From Lingula anatina (Eukaryota > Brachiopoda > Lingulata > Lingulida > Lingulidae), in NCBI RefSeq assembly GCF_001039355.2, contig NW_019774625.1:132236-196235 (forward strand): DNA of 64,000 nt, in the 5' to 3' direction. Under the pieces are notes generated by a model that worked only from the letters and a program-made list of their open reading frames with translations, made no database searches and was not told the DNA's origin. Positions 1 to 11,948 of this stretch are shown piece by piece (position 1 is the first letter of the stretch; the number at the start of each line of letters is the position of its first letter). The position numbers and the translations under genes were made by a program.

Positions 1-958
1 AAATGTACTACCTTATTTGGAAAAATGAAAGACGTATTGTTAAAAGAGCTCATTTGCGAAATGCACCTTTGATTTTTCTTTCATTTCACGGATGTTAATA
101 ATGAATTTTTTTCAAAAAGAAAAAGAAAAGTCCTGGCATGTGTTTGTTTTATGATGGTTGATTTATTTTGAGATTTGTTCTTCGCTTTGCACAGAAGAAC
201 CTCTGGTGGGAGCTAGGGAGTGGAGGTGACAACTTCAGGATGCAGGGCTTTTCCCAGGATTGGGGGTACAGGCCGTCCAAAATTATCACCTGTAATTGCC
301 TACAAAACTTCAGGGAGTCTAAGCCATCATTTAAAAAAAAAAAATTCATAAGCCGTCCAGTCGTCTTTGAAAAAAAAAATTACCCATCTGGTGGTGCTGG
401 TGGCCATCCAAATTACAGCTGGACGGTTTGCTGGGAAAGGCCTTGACTGGATGGGATAAGGCACCTTGGCAGAACTCAAAGCATTCGTTTTGTCACACAT
501 TCATATCCAGATAGAAAATAATCAGGAAGTCATTTGTAGCGGCTGACATGACAGTGATCCAGAGTGTGTGCAATGAGTTTGGTTCCAGCGCTCTAATCCC
601 ATTTCTGTCTGCTGTCATTTCATTATTCCCCATTTTCCTGTTTGGATGGAAAAGAGTGAGGCAGATTGCTGCATGCGAACAGGAAACTGCTTTTTTTTTT
701 TGTGCGTGTGTGTAATTCCATTGCATCTCCCTTGCATCGGCAACTTTTCCTTTTGGCTTGTGCTCAGTGGCTGAAGTTTCTCCTTAACATCAGTGTCTGT
801 TAAGTGTTAAGACAGCTCCTAAGGTGTTTTCAGGCATCATTGAATTTTTTGTTAGATATGCTGCTTTGGGGGGGGGGGGGTATTTTATTAGGATTTGTTG
901 TTTTCTTTCAGTTGTATACTTGGCAAAACCTTAACCCTAAGTTATAATTTATTTTCAG
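1..958. other. Non-coding lead-in, probably 14-3-3 intron
   Basis: No exon is visible. The stretch holds A/T-rich sequence, a run of G at about 869-880 and a pyrimidine-rich tract ending in the acceptor TTTTCAG at 952-958 that opens the first 14-3-3 exon. Because that exon starts in the middle of a 14-3-3 reading frame, these bases are inferred to be the 3' part of an intron whose upstream exons lie outside the window. Confidence 0.5.
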
Positions 959-3503
959 CAAATAGCCAAAATTCGGATAATGCCTATGAAGAAGCGTATA
1001 AGACTGCCAAAGATGAAATGAAGCCTACACACCCCATACGACTTGGCCTGGCATTAAACTACTCAGTATTTTTCTATGAAATTATCAATTCTCCTGACAG
1101 GGCATGTCAGTTAGCAAAAACGGTGAGTTGAATGCAGTTGTATCTACTATTATCATTGCACTGTCTTTTATCTCGGTGTTCGGCAATGATGTGGTAATTG
1201 CTAAAATTCCAACTCTGTTAAACAAATAGTAATTGGTCCTTAGGGACTTTGAAAAAAGTGCCTTGTGAGAGGAAATGTGAAGGTATTGCTTTCAGACTTT
1301 ACGAAAGGCCAAAAAATCTGTCAGACATTCGGTCTGACAAGCTTGAAAATTCTGTCAGACCGAAACAAAATCTGTCAGACCGAAGTAAAATAATAGAAAT
1401 ATAAACCATTATTCATGTTTTCATGTGTATTTTCTAATGTTTTTAATCATTGACATTAAATCAAATATTAATTTTTTGATATATGTTTATTTGTAAAAAA
1501 AAGTAAGATAAGAAGGAAAAACAAAACAAAAAAAAAGGCAAAAAATTACTTGCAAAACAAGTTGTTTTTTATTTAATGAAATAGACGCTGTTGAATGACA
1601 CAAGGACTAAAAACATTACAAGTATGAAGAATGCGTAGCTAGTAATATCAAATGTTTGTCCATAAAAACGTCTGTTAATCAGTAACCATTTCACACGTTG
1701 TTTTTGGCAATAACATATGCATTTTGAAACAGCACAGTAAGACAGTCTCTTTCATCCAATTGAAGCTTTGACAGGGACTGTCCAGTCCGAGTCTAAGTTC
1801 CTTCTTCATTTTATTTCTTTTTTTATAAAAAGAAACTCAAACTGTGAGCTTTCATCAAGTTCATGTGCACTTTCTCCAACTCGTGATGAACGGTACATGC
1901 AAATACGTACGTATGTTCCATAATTTAGGAAACTGTAATAAAGCTGTAGCATTGCTGTTGATCAAAATGATAACTTTAGTACTCCTGACACTCGGCACAC
2001 ACTATTTTCCTCTCCTACAGATCATAAGTCCGCCAGGGCCTACCTTCTTTCCAATTTTATTAAACTTCCGTTTCTCTTCCTCACTTCGTTTTCATTTTTG
2101 CCACGCTTTGCACCAACGAAGTGTTTAAAGTTCAATAACGTCATTTTCTAAGCAAAAGGCTTATCCATGAGTACTATGTACGACTGATAATGAAGAAACA
2201 GAGGATCAAGTCTGTAAAAACGCAAATTAACACAAGCACATGTGTTGCGGCCATTTTGTTGTGTAGTATTACGAAAACGAGACTGTACATTACATCATTC
2301 AGGAATTCCCCAACCTCAGCCAGTCACAAAATAGTATTTGTGAGTGAAACTGAGGTTAATAAATTATGTATAATAGCTGGGAACTCCCCGAGATTTTCAC
2401 CCCGTCTCTCTTTTCGAGTGCAGTAAAATATATCGTCCAGAAAAGAAACAACAACGAAATCCTTATATTTACATATTCTCAGTCAGTTTGAAAACTCGCC
2501 GGACATAAGGTCCGACGATACAGGATTTTTTACCGGACCGTGACGAAATTTGCCAGGCATGTCCGACGGTCCGACGCCTTTCGTAAAGTCTGGCTTTATA
2601 ACTTCAGAAAATAAATTGTGAGAGTCTAGAGAAAAAAATGGACATAGTGAAAATATCTCCAGCAGGAATGAGATTTTTCCCACTATTGGCAAATGTCTTA
2701 CTTTAATGGAACCAAAAATGTCATTTTGGAAATTGATGCAGATCTGAAATTAAAAAAAAAAATGGAGAGGGGGGGGGTCTGGACCCCATGCCACATTTTC
2801 AGTTTTTCTCACTAATGGCAGTCTTATCACTGCTCTAGACTATTCTACATTTAGAACCTAAGGCAGTGTGAAGCTGTTTTTGATTCCTGTTGTATATATT
2901 CTGAATCTCTTTTCAGGCTTTTGATGATGCTATAGCCGAGTTGGATACTCTGAGTGAGGATTCGTACAAGGACAGCACACTAATCATGCAGCTGCTTAGG
3001 GACAATTTGACGGTAGGGCAAAGCAGGGCTGGGGTTTTGTGCACTGTCACTGTAACAAAACTGAGGGTCTGTGTAACAAATTCTGTCCTCCATTTCGTTA
3101 TAATGGTTAAAGATAGCCTGACCTAAGTGGGTCAAAATTTTGGGCGAGGCTTACCTGTACAGCTGCCTCTCTATCGTTGCGGACTCTGCCACGTTACACC
3201 ACCATCAGCATTGTAAAAAGCAGCATAATGGCACAAAATTAAAATATGGTGGTGATGATGCTGTTTTGCATTAAGTAACATTGCATCTAAATTGACAAAG
3301 TAATGCTCTTGGCGGATCCTTATTTTCTGCTTAATGTCTGTATTTTTAACAGCTTTGCTGCAATTTTATTACTACAAACCCTGTTTATGTATCTATATAT
3401 ACATATACATAATAGTAAGTGGTGTTTTCGTTTTATTTTACAGTTGTGGACTTCAGACACGCAGGCAGAAGGGGAAGAAGCGCAAGATCATGAGAATAAT
3501 TAA
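959..3503 (+). CDS. 14-3-3 protein, C-terminal exon module 1 (partial gene)
   Basis: Three exons at 959-1122 (164 nt, enters in phase 1), 2917-3012 (96 nt) and 3444-3503 (60 nt including TAA) encode the last third of a 14-3-3 phosphoserine/threonine-binding adaptor, helices G-I. Hallmarks seen are [15 protein letters not shown], the [20 protein letters not shown] stretch and RDNLTLWTSD, followed by a short acidic tail. The groove residues known from mammalian zeta as Asn173, Asn224 and Trp228 are all present. It resembles the zeta/beta/epsilon core and not a divergent paralogue. The N-terminal two thirds, with the Lys49-Arg56-Arg127-Tyr128 phosphate pocket, are not in the window. A poly(A) signal follows at 4674. 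The middle intron carries a 1.3-kb transposon. Function as a cytosolic dimeric adaptor is inferred from the family. Confidence 0.93.
1293..2592. mobile_element. Non-autonomous DNA transposon (1.3 kb) inside a 14-3-3 intron
   Basis: The ends form a perfect 17-bp terminal inverted repeat, CAGACTTTACGAAAGGC at 1293-1309 and its complement at 2576-2592. The flanks GCTTT (1288-1292) and GCTTT (2593-2597) are a 5-bp target duplication. Just inside the left end the motif CTGTCAGACCGAA is repeated, a subterminal repeat arrangement typical of transposase-binding ends. No transposase frame is visible, so it is a deletion derivative or MITE. The superfamily is not recognised. Confidence 0.8.
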
Positions 3504-4673
3504 CCTTTTTCTCTGCTCATTGAACAATATCAGAGACTACTGAAACTGATATAAAACTTTCAACAATTTATCGTAAAGCAAACTAAGCAAAGTGAGAATT
3601 TAAAAAAAAAACGATGAGGAAAAAAATGTGCTCATGTGGTCAGACTTGGCACGGTGGAAATCGACAGGAAATTTAACACTTTGTTTGAGCTACTTTCTTA
3701 ATTGGTTTTTGATTTCAACAACAACATGGTAAACATGAAAACGTGACAGTACCCCCACTGCCCCCCACCCCCACCCCCAAGAGACGAAGGCAAAAATATG
3801 GGGAGGTGGGTGGGAGGGCAGCTGCATAGCGTTTCATTGCCAAAATAATGTATTCATTGTCGTGACAAAGGGGGAGTAAGGCACTTTTGCCAGTACGTAG
3901 TCATCTACAGTTGCTTAATTCCAACAGGTGCACTCTAGATAGTACTAGTAGGCACACCTCTGTTTCTCTTTAGAATTTACTTTAAGCAAACTCCTGGTTC
4001 CCTATATCACAGCAGGGCAATGGCCCCGTTTCTGTCTCACCACTAAAGCTTGCCCTTGTACTATCATTTTTCTCTGCAAGGAGGAAAAAACGTCTTTCAT
4101 GTACTTTTCAGTTCAGCTTGGGTGTTAAGAGGGTGGTTATGGATCGATTCTTATAACATGCCAAAATGAAGTTAACTTTACACCACTGCTGGCTATGTTT
4201 CAGCTGTGTGGTTTGTGAAGAGATAAACAAGGTGAAGGGATCTGTATTCACGCTAAGGCTTACTTCCCCCTTTTTCTTGATGTTGTGCCATTTCTTCCTC
4301 TGTCTGAAAGACTCGGCCCAAACATTTACAGACCATATGCCATGTAACCTTGATATTGTCCCATTTCATATTTTAACCAGTTAAGAACATTAACAGACCA
4401 AATGTTATAATTAAAATGTTTCAGCAGTTGACCATAAGCACTGCAGTGCGTCATCTCTAGTAAGTGGTCTTTCATAGGGCATTCAGAATTTGGTCTTGAA
4501 AAGTGGCATAAATGCTGTTAAATGTGCACATTCATACGCTACTTGCTGCCCATAGCAAGACTGGCAAGTTTTGACCATCCTAGACAAAACCTGGCTGATT
4601 TCTACAAGACCACGTAACTAAGCCAACTGTATGTGTGTTAAGTTTGTGTATTGCCATAACTGTATTGACTTTT

Positions 4674-4679
4674 AATAAA
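4674..4679 (+). terminator. Poly(A) signal AATAAA for 14-3-3 module 1
   Basis: An AATAAA hexamer lies about 1.17 kb after the module 1 stop codon, in sequence without long frames. It would give module 1 its own 3' end, separate from module 2. Other AATAAA strings in A-rich repeats nearby make the assignment uncertain. Confidence 0.5.
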
Positions 4680-6488
4680 CTTCCCCTAAGCCACAGATGT
4701 TACCTTCTCAAGTGTCAGCTCATTTATGTAGATCATTATTAATTGTACTATTATTTGTTTTGAATGTTATTGAAATCAAAAATGGCAATGAAGACCTGTG
4801 CATAAAGTATAGACAAGTCGAGCCCACTGTGTTTATTAAGTTTGCTTTAGCAATGGAAAAGTTCCAATTGTGCTTTTGAATGTGTTCGTAGCATGATCAT
4901 ATGGTATCGGTTTTTAAGTTGTAACCCACTTTACTATGGAGCATCAGAAGAAAAAAAAATTGACAAAATCTTGTTGTTATTATTAGCATTATTATTATTT
5001 GAAGATCAAAACGAGGTCACACGAAGTGGAGATAGAACTGCGTGGTAGTTTTCCATCACTCGTTTCAATAGTTATAACATCTTTTTGACTCGTAGAATAG
5101 TAAATAAGTAGGTCTAGAAAACTCCCTTGAGGGTTGACTTTATTATTATAATAATTATTTAGTTAACTCTAGTTGTTACTGCAAGATTGTATTTCTGAAT
5201 ACTATTAAATGTTGTCAACTTTGAATGCAATGAAGTGGATGTGATGTAAAACACGAATAATAATGCTTCATTCGTTATATAGTCCGAGTCTTGTTTGGTA
5301 TCTATCTCTGTACCAGAGTTATCTGTGTAATTTAGCTAAAGGTGCATTTAAAGTCAATTTTTGCCATCAAAATGCCACCATACAGTTTTGAATAGTATGA
5401 CTAAGAAATGAACGAGGACTTCGCATATTACTGGAAAAATGAAATTTTTATGACCAAACATTTGAAGAAGGTGCAGTTTTAAAGCTCTCTGATGGCTGAT
5501 TGAGTGATTAAATCAGTTTATCCTTTTTCACGTCGACTTGGAGTGGTATGTAAAAAAAAAAAAAGTAAAAGTGGTTTATATGCATTAATGGGAAATTGTT
5601 TGCTTTATATGCTGAAAGTTGCATATAATTTGTGAAAAAGGTGAAAAGAAGTTGGAATGGGCTTGTCTCGCTTACCCTTTTTTTCAGCCCCCCCCCCCCC
5701 CCCAAATCCCCAATCTGCTAAAAAAAAAAAAAAATTCTGTAGCAGGAGCTGTAGCATATGTTGATAATATGCTTCCAAAGGAATGATAATCGATTTATGG
5801 TAGGTTCCATGAATTCTGAATGAGGTTTAAATTGGCCGAATTTTGGTTTGCTGTTGAATTTTACGTAAATGACAAGGTTTGGGCCAGTCACAGACGTGAA
5901 TTTTGTCAAACACTGATGACAGTTCTTTGATTTTGAAAAACGGACTTCCGTACATGTGTAACTTTGTGCTACTTAATATTTGACATCTCTTTTTCCTCCC
6001 CCCCCCCAAAAAAAAAAAATAAAATAATAATAAAATAATAAAGAAGTAAAATAACTTGGGCTTTTAAAATAAGAAAGTAGAAAGGGAGTTAAGATTTTCA
6101 ACCCATGCAACCTTATTGCTCAAGTAATATTATAGTTATCCCTTTATGTGACACTGGTATGCTTGGGCTATCAATTTGATATTAAGAAATACCTATTTGT
6201 GGGTCACAATGTAGCTAGTGAAAGAATGTGCTCTTGAGATCTTATGTTGAAGGAAATAGGCTTGAAGCCCTATTTCAAATAAATAAATAATAAAAACAAA
6301 AACTTGAGTCTTACATTTGTTTTCATGTTATAACATCTGTAACTTCCGAGTATTGTCCTAGATTGAGTGGCAATAACAGACTAACGTCAACTGGAAACTC
6401 GCCTATTACATCCCTGATCTATTATATTTTACTGCACATCTCATAAAAACAATTTTAGTTTTAAAGAGGTAGCAACTGTTTGATTTGA

Positions 6489-6537
<49 letters not shown>

Positions 6538-6749
6538 GGCTAAACTACAATTTTTCCATACTTACCAGTGGCTGTATAGAAATATCATTTTGTGATTATA
6601 CAATTATGTATCTGAAAGTTGGATAATGTTTGCCATTGAAAAGATAAAGAGTTATTACACCACATTACCCATCAGCCCTGCATCAAAGGGCAGCCAACCT
6701 CTGCTTTTGCATGATGCATTGACAGCATTTGTTTTGCTTTAATTCACAG
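4680..6749. other. Non-coding spacer or intron between 14-3-3 modules
   Basis: No 14-3-3 N-terminal exon is visible in any frame. That region is normally encoded by a few hundred nucleotides of easily recognised sequence. Contents are poly-C at about 5688-5703, A/T-rich simple sequence, a long poly-T tract at about 6491-6533 and the acceptor AATTCACAG that opens module 2 at 6750. The lack of N-terminal exons is the main reason for treating module 2 as an alternative terminal cassette. Confidence 0.6.
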
Positions 6750-8823
6750 GTATAGTGGAAAACGCAGAGAAAGCATACAAAGAAGCCCACGAATATGGGA
6801 AGGGTAACATGGCACCAACCCATCCAATCCTCCTGGGGTTGGCCCTCAACTTCTCCGTGTTCTACTACGAAATCAAAAATTTGCCGGATAAGGCCTGTCA
6901 GTTAGCCAAAGAGGTAAGCTGCCCCTATGGTCCTATTCTCTGTGATTGCATTCACACTGAGTTGAGCCATGGCTTTACAAATCCTGGAACTAAATATGAC
7001 GGACGTACATGAAAGAAAAACTGCCTAATCTTTTAATAGTCTCTCTGCCTCTCACACGCCTCCCCATGTGTCGTCCCAATGGAGAATGGAGCGGAGATTT
7101 AATGACAGTACCCCCGCAGGAACGACGCATAGGGAGGCATGTGAGAGGCGGAGAGACTATTAAAAGATTAGGCGGTTTTTCTTTCATGTATGCCGCCATA
7201 TTTAGTTCCAAGATTTGTAAAGCCATGGCTCAACTCGTTGTGATTCTTTGGAGATTGAACCTACTCGGACTCCGCGGGGAATCTCGGTGAATGTAATCAG
7301 ATTAGCAGATTAACAGGCCACCATTTGGTGTTGTATAGAATACAGAAAAGCTGGTGATGATGTGAGTGAATTTGAGACGAGGTTGTGTTAATCTGATTGG
7401 ATTCAGCGAGAACCCCTGCGGAAGTTGATCTTCTCTGTGTAGAACGATAGTTGCATTGGGAATGACCCCAAACTCTTATTTCATTCTTACTATGCTTTTT
7501 TTTTTTTTTTTTTTTACACTTTTGCAGGGCAATTTCTTAATCATGTTGTATATTTTATGTTTGTCTAAATAAACCTTTATCTTGTCTGTGCTCAATGTAT
7601 GATACAGAATACTCTTACAGGGGCGGATTGAGGCCGTCTTTTGGGTCTTCCGGAAGACGGTCAGATTTTCAAGTTTACATTGATGTGTATCTCATTTTCC
7701 TGTCGGAAGAGGGTCAAAAATGGAGGATGGATCAAGAAAGACATTTTGGAAGTCTGTCAAAAAATATCTCTGGATCCGCCCCTGTCTTAATCGGCCATTC
7801 AGAATAGAAGATCCAAGTACTAAATGATCCACTGGGTACATATGGCCGTCCCCTCTTCAAAAGCGATGCCACTGATTCCCGGTGGTCACCCTGCCTCCAC
7901 ACTCGCGATGAAATGGATTAAATCTTGGCTCCGTGGTTTATTGCTAGGACCCTGCAGCGACGGCATGTGTGGAGGCAGGGAGACCATCATGGTTGGCCAT
8001 ATTTAGTCCGCAGATCAATTAGCTCTCGGATCATCTATTCTCGATGGCCCCTTCACCACCAAGGATAAGGAGTACTTACTGTTTCACCCAGCCTGAAGGC
8101 AGTGAAAAAAGGGGGGGGGGGGTGGAGGAGGGTTTCTTTCTTATTTAAATTCTTACTAGTATGTATACCCAGGTTGAAAAGTTCAAAATCTATGGTGTAG
8201 AACTCCCAGATTTATAATTCTGTCATTTTGTCCCCTATAACACTGTATACTTAGAATCATATGTGCATGGAGTAACTACATATCCTAGCTAGCTTTGTCC
8301 CAAATGTTCCTTATAAAACATAGGACAGGTGCTCAACTTGCTTATGCCCCAGTTTTAGTGTACACATGAACAACAACATTTTGAAAGAATACTGGAGTTA
8401 TAAAGCTACTTAGTGTACTTCCAGCTTGCAATTGGGAGTTCAATCCAAGTTACTCATGCAAAATCTACTGTATTGTATATGGATTTTACAATATAAATAA
8501 TAATAATAAGTATTATTATTATTATTTATTTATTTATTTCTCTCTCTCTCCAGGGCTTTGATAATGCCATCAAGGAGCTTGATACGCTCCAGGAGGATGC
8601 CTACAAGGATAGCACTCTGATTATGCAGCTTTTGAGGGATAATCTCACGGTGAGTCTAACCCTCTGTTTCTGCAACTGCCCTTCTTGCTCTACCCCTCTC
8701 TCTCTCTCCTTCCTTTTCTCTTTCTCCCTCACTCTCTCTAATGCTCTCTCCTTTCTCTTTCCCCCTTCTTGCCCCCTCATCCTTTTCTCTCTCTCTTTCT
8801 CTGTCCCTCACTGACTTTCCCTG

Positions 8824-8871
<48 letters not shown>

Positions 8872-8994
8872 TGACTTTCCCCCTGTCTCTCTCTCTCTCT
8901 GTTTCTCTTCCCCCTTCTATCACTTCTTCCCTTCCTCTCCATCTCTCCTTCCTTCCCTCCCTCTCTCTCCTCCTTCGTCCCTTTCTCTCCTTTC

Positions 8995-9025
<31 letters not shown>

Positions 9026-9463
9026 TCTTAGCCTGTCACTGTCTCTTTGGTGTGTTGGCAGAGAAATGCTTGCCATATCTGGAGCTGTTTTAGTAATAAA
9101 TTTTTGTCTTTAATTTATGATTCTCAAAAGTTTTCGACCTAGCGTGCCCTTCCTGGCATTGAGTATAATTATATTATGAGTACATAAGACCAAGAGGTGT
9201 GTTAGTCCATTAATCTGATTACATTCAACAAGAGTTATTGTGCAGTAGCTAGGCTTATAAAATTCATTGTGAACTGTGCTTTTAAAACAGGTAGGGTCAT
9301 CCCCAGAAGACAATGTTGTTTTAACAGTTATTGCAACAAATTTAGTGTGTAGAAAAACATTTTATTATTTATTCTATTTCCTGTTTACTTAATTTTTTTC
9401 TTCAAGCTTTGGACATCCGAGAGTGAGCCGGGAGATGACCAGCAAGAGGTCACAGATGATTAA
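6750..9463 (+). CDS. 14-3-3 protein, C-terminal exon module 2 (alternative 3' end)
   Basis: Exons 6750-6913 (164 nt), 8554-8649 (96 nt) and 9407-9463 (57 nt with TAA) repeat the module 1 layout with the same first two exon lengths and the same phases (1, 0, 0). The protein opens with [18 protein letters not shown], keeps [14 protein letters not shown] and [16 protein letters not shown], and ends in an acidic tail finishing in EVTDD. It differs from module 1 at several helix positions: PTHPIL for [14 protein letters not shown] for NSPDRAC, and [18 protein letters not shown]. The ligand-groove Asn and Trp residues are kept, so it should still bind phosphopeptides; changed surface or dimer behaviour is inference. 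A separate gene with distant N-terminal exons is the alternative reading, made unlikely by the empty spacer. Confidence 0.9.
6959..7236. mobile_element. Foldback MITE, about 115-bp inverted arms
   Basis: The left arm, starting GAGTTGAGCCATGGCTTTAC, and the right arm, ending in its complement, match over roughly 115 bp with scattered mismatches and include the octamer-like core AATCTTTTAATAGTCTCTC. The arms leave a short loop around 7075-7115. Frames in this stretch on both strands are mirror artefacts. It sits in the first intron of 14-3-3 module 2. No clear target duplication was found. Confidence 0.75.
7618..7784. mobile_element. Short MITE with CAGGGGCGGAT termini
   Basis: The element is 167 bp with an 11-bp inverted repeat (CAGGGGCGGAT at 7618-7628, complement ATCCGCCCCTG at 7774-7784) and the 5-bp flank TCTTA on both sides as target duplication. 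A fragment of a similar end, GCAGGGGCGGATCCAGGATT, occurs at about 11689. Like the 1.3-kb element at 1293 it begins with CAG and makes a 5-bp duplication. Confidence 0.75.
7793..8049. mobile_element. Foldback MITE related to the CATTCAGAATA family
   Basis: The left end GGCCATTCAGAATAGAAGATCC pairs with the right end GGATCATCTATTCTCGATGGCC with three mismatches. Inner arms containing CCTGCCTCCACAC and GTGTGGAGGCAGG also pair. The terminal motif resembles the hairpin elements at 11368 and 52489. No coding capacity. Confidence 0.65.
8663..9030 (+). repeat. CT-rich microsatellite and imperfect polypyrimidine tract
   Basis: About 370 bases of almost pure C/T on the + strand, with long (CT)n blocks near 8829-8866 and 8995-9029, in the last intron of 14-3-3 module 2. 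Frames through it (Leu/Ser runs on +, Arg/Glu runs on -) are repeat artefacts. Confidence 0.95.
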
Positions 9464-10996
9464 CTCATCCGATCAGAATGACCAAATCCAACTCAGACAT
9501 TGGTCATTGGAAAGTGGACTTATTGATTTGTAGTGGATATTGAGTACAGACACATTAAAGACAGAGCTGCCCTATAATGAACAGATGTGTATTGATGGGA
9601 GCCAACACGGAGGCCTTCCCAATTATGTTGTCAAATTATTATGATGCGATGAAAATTTCTTTTTTGTACTGATGCTCTGGACTTTGTTAGTTTGGGAACA
9701 CTTGGATACTCATACCAATTGCCTCTCCCGTCACCATACTGGAGACTTAATGGGAAATTATTTCACATCCTTCTCCTTATTAATTTTGCTTCACTTAACT
9801 AACTTGTTAGAGCTCGTTTGAGGAGTTGACCACTTGCTGTTGTACTGTGGTACACTGCCAAAATATTGGAATAATTTGTAAGATACTTTACTGGAAACAT
9901 TTTTACATGCAGTAACTTGGTGTTTTTATTTATTTATTGTGCAGACTAATTTGTTATCACCATACGATCAAATCCCTTCATTGGGAAAGTTAATCTTTAC
10001 CAACCAATCAGATTGTATGTCACAGTGAGCATCATCCAATTGCAGCCTTGCTTTCTTCTTGTCATTAGAATAAATATTGTGTGGTGTGATTTGTTGGTTT
10101 GAAGCTAAGCTCTCTTCATTTTCTAATGGAAAGATTGTTTTGAAGGATGGCTGCAGTAGGGAAAGTCATGATGTGGGAAGTAACAGCAGCGCAAGAGAAA
10201 TAGGCCAAAATGTGGTATAATAATAATCAGGGGATGTCTTGATATTGTCAGCATTACAATTCTGAAGCTTATCGCAGTTACTTATCATGATATTAAAATT
10301 TAAACATCCGTACTAGATGCCTTGTAGGACTTGTTTTTGCATCAGGGGACAGCTGTCAGTTTATTTAAGAAGCTTACTTAGACACAATGCTTTCTTGCAA
10401 TAAAAAGAAATCAATAATGAGATGTAGTTAGTCCTTCTGCGGTGTAGTATTTCTAACATGATATTTTTCTTTATTTTGAATTCACTTGTCATTGTAGCCC
10501 ATTTTGCTCAGGTTATTTGGGGGCAACCTAAAACAATCCTCGTTATGTAAGGGTGTTAAAATTGGTGTCTTATATGAAAGACATAAAAAGGATAATGCAG
10601 CTTTTTTCCCCTCTGGGCCTAATCAAAAAAGCGTGTTAATAATTTTGATATCACATTATATTATTTCCACTTAAAACCACCATAGTTTGTTGTAGATGCC
10701 AGTCGCAATCAAAGTTGCCATAAGTAATTGATGAACAAAACAAATTAAGCAAATCCATGAGAAGTTACAAATTTGAATATATCGAAAAAGAATGTTATTT
10801 ATTATCGGTCAATGGTGGAATACATCCACTTTGAAATTTTAATGAAAGACTTGATTTTTTGTGTTAGCGTAAATCACATGCTACTTGTTAGATTAGAATT
10901 TAACTCATCCCGTTATTATGTCATGGCACAGCGTAATATTTTGTTTAGAGATGCAAAATGTGGGTATTAGCCAGCGAGTAACTCTGTCGATTTATT

Positions 10997-11047
<51 letters not shown>

Positions 11048-11367
11048 TTTTTTGGTCATATTCCATTGGAGTCCAGGGCAATTTGATATAAACTGTAGTG
11101 CTTTGTAGTGTAGCTAGTCTAAGAGAGAGAAAATAAATAAATGTACTCATATTGTATTTTCTTTCTAGTTTTTTATAACTTGTGTTATGCAAATTACTTC
11201 AATGAGTAACTTATTTTTCAAATGGGGGGGGGAGGGGGGTATCGGTATGGGTAGTTTAGTGTGCCAACCAACATGTGGTGCTTACTTTCTCTCTGAAAAT
11301 GTCTCTTACAGAAAAAAAGGCTATGTGTGATTACCTGGATTTTGTAAGCATGCGAGAAGCCTCAATT
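9464..11367. other. 3' untranslated and intergenic region after 14-3-3 module 2
   Basis: No coding frame with homology is visible. A likely poly(A) signal AATAAA lies at 10069-10074, about 600 nt after the stop. A (TTTA)n microsatellite fills about 10991-11052. The rest is A/T-rich with no recognisable feature. Confidence 0.55.
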
Positions 11368-11541
11368 GCCCTATTCAGAATAGGGGACTAACTAGTCCGA
11401 GGGTCAAATATGGCCGACCCACTTGAATACTTCCCCAAGTGATATCTATTCAGTGTCTATTAGCAGAGTAGAGTGCAAACTTTGTAGTGGGTCGCCATAT
11501 TTCACACTCGGACTAGTTAGTCCCCTATTCTGAATGGGGCC
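11368..11541. mobile_element. Hairpin MITE, CATTCAGAATAGGGGACTAA family, copy 1
   Basis: Roughly 50-bp arms match as inverted repeats: the left arm contains ATTCAGAATAGGGGACTAAC and ATATGGC, and the right arm ends with the complement TATTCTGAATGGGGCC. A second, near-identical copy lies at 52489-52627, and related elements lie at 7793 and 18571, so this is a dispersed family. Confidence 0.85.
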
Positions 11542-11899
11542 ATTTTGTACAAAGTGTGCCTGCGCGCTCAAGTCACGCTATGATTGATTCACGTCACACT
11601 TATACTCTGACCACAGGGTCCGCCAGTAGTCTGTTACAAAATTATATCTCACATACTTATTTACAAGCCCCTGATGTCATAGGGTACGCAGGGGCGGATC
11701 CAGGATTATTTGAAGGGGGGTCCGTGGATGCGAAGCCGACCCTCTGCCCCCCCCCAATCTCCCAAAATTGTGGTATTTTAGAGAGCGAAAGGTGCCATTT
11801 GGTACGATTTAGAACTATTATTCAACTAGTCAAAATTCTTATTTCAAGAGGGGACCATAGGATTTTCAGAAATAGAAGGGTGTGTNAAGTTTCTTTTTT

Positions 11900-11948
<49 letters not shown>

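Noticed and set aside
7009-7290. Overlapping frames of similar sequence on both strands
   Set aside because: Mirror translations of the two arms of a foldback MITE.
8741-9113. Ser/Leu-rich + frames and Arg/Glu-rich - frame of about 100 codons
   Set aside because: Pure CT microsatellite in an intron.
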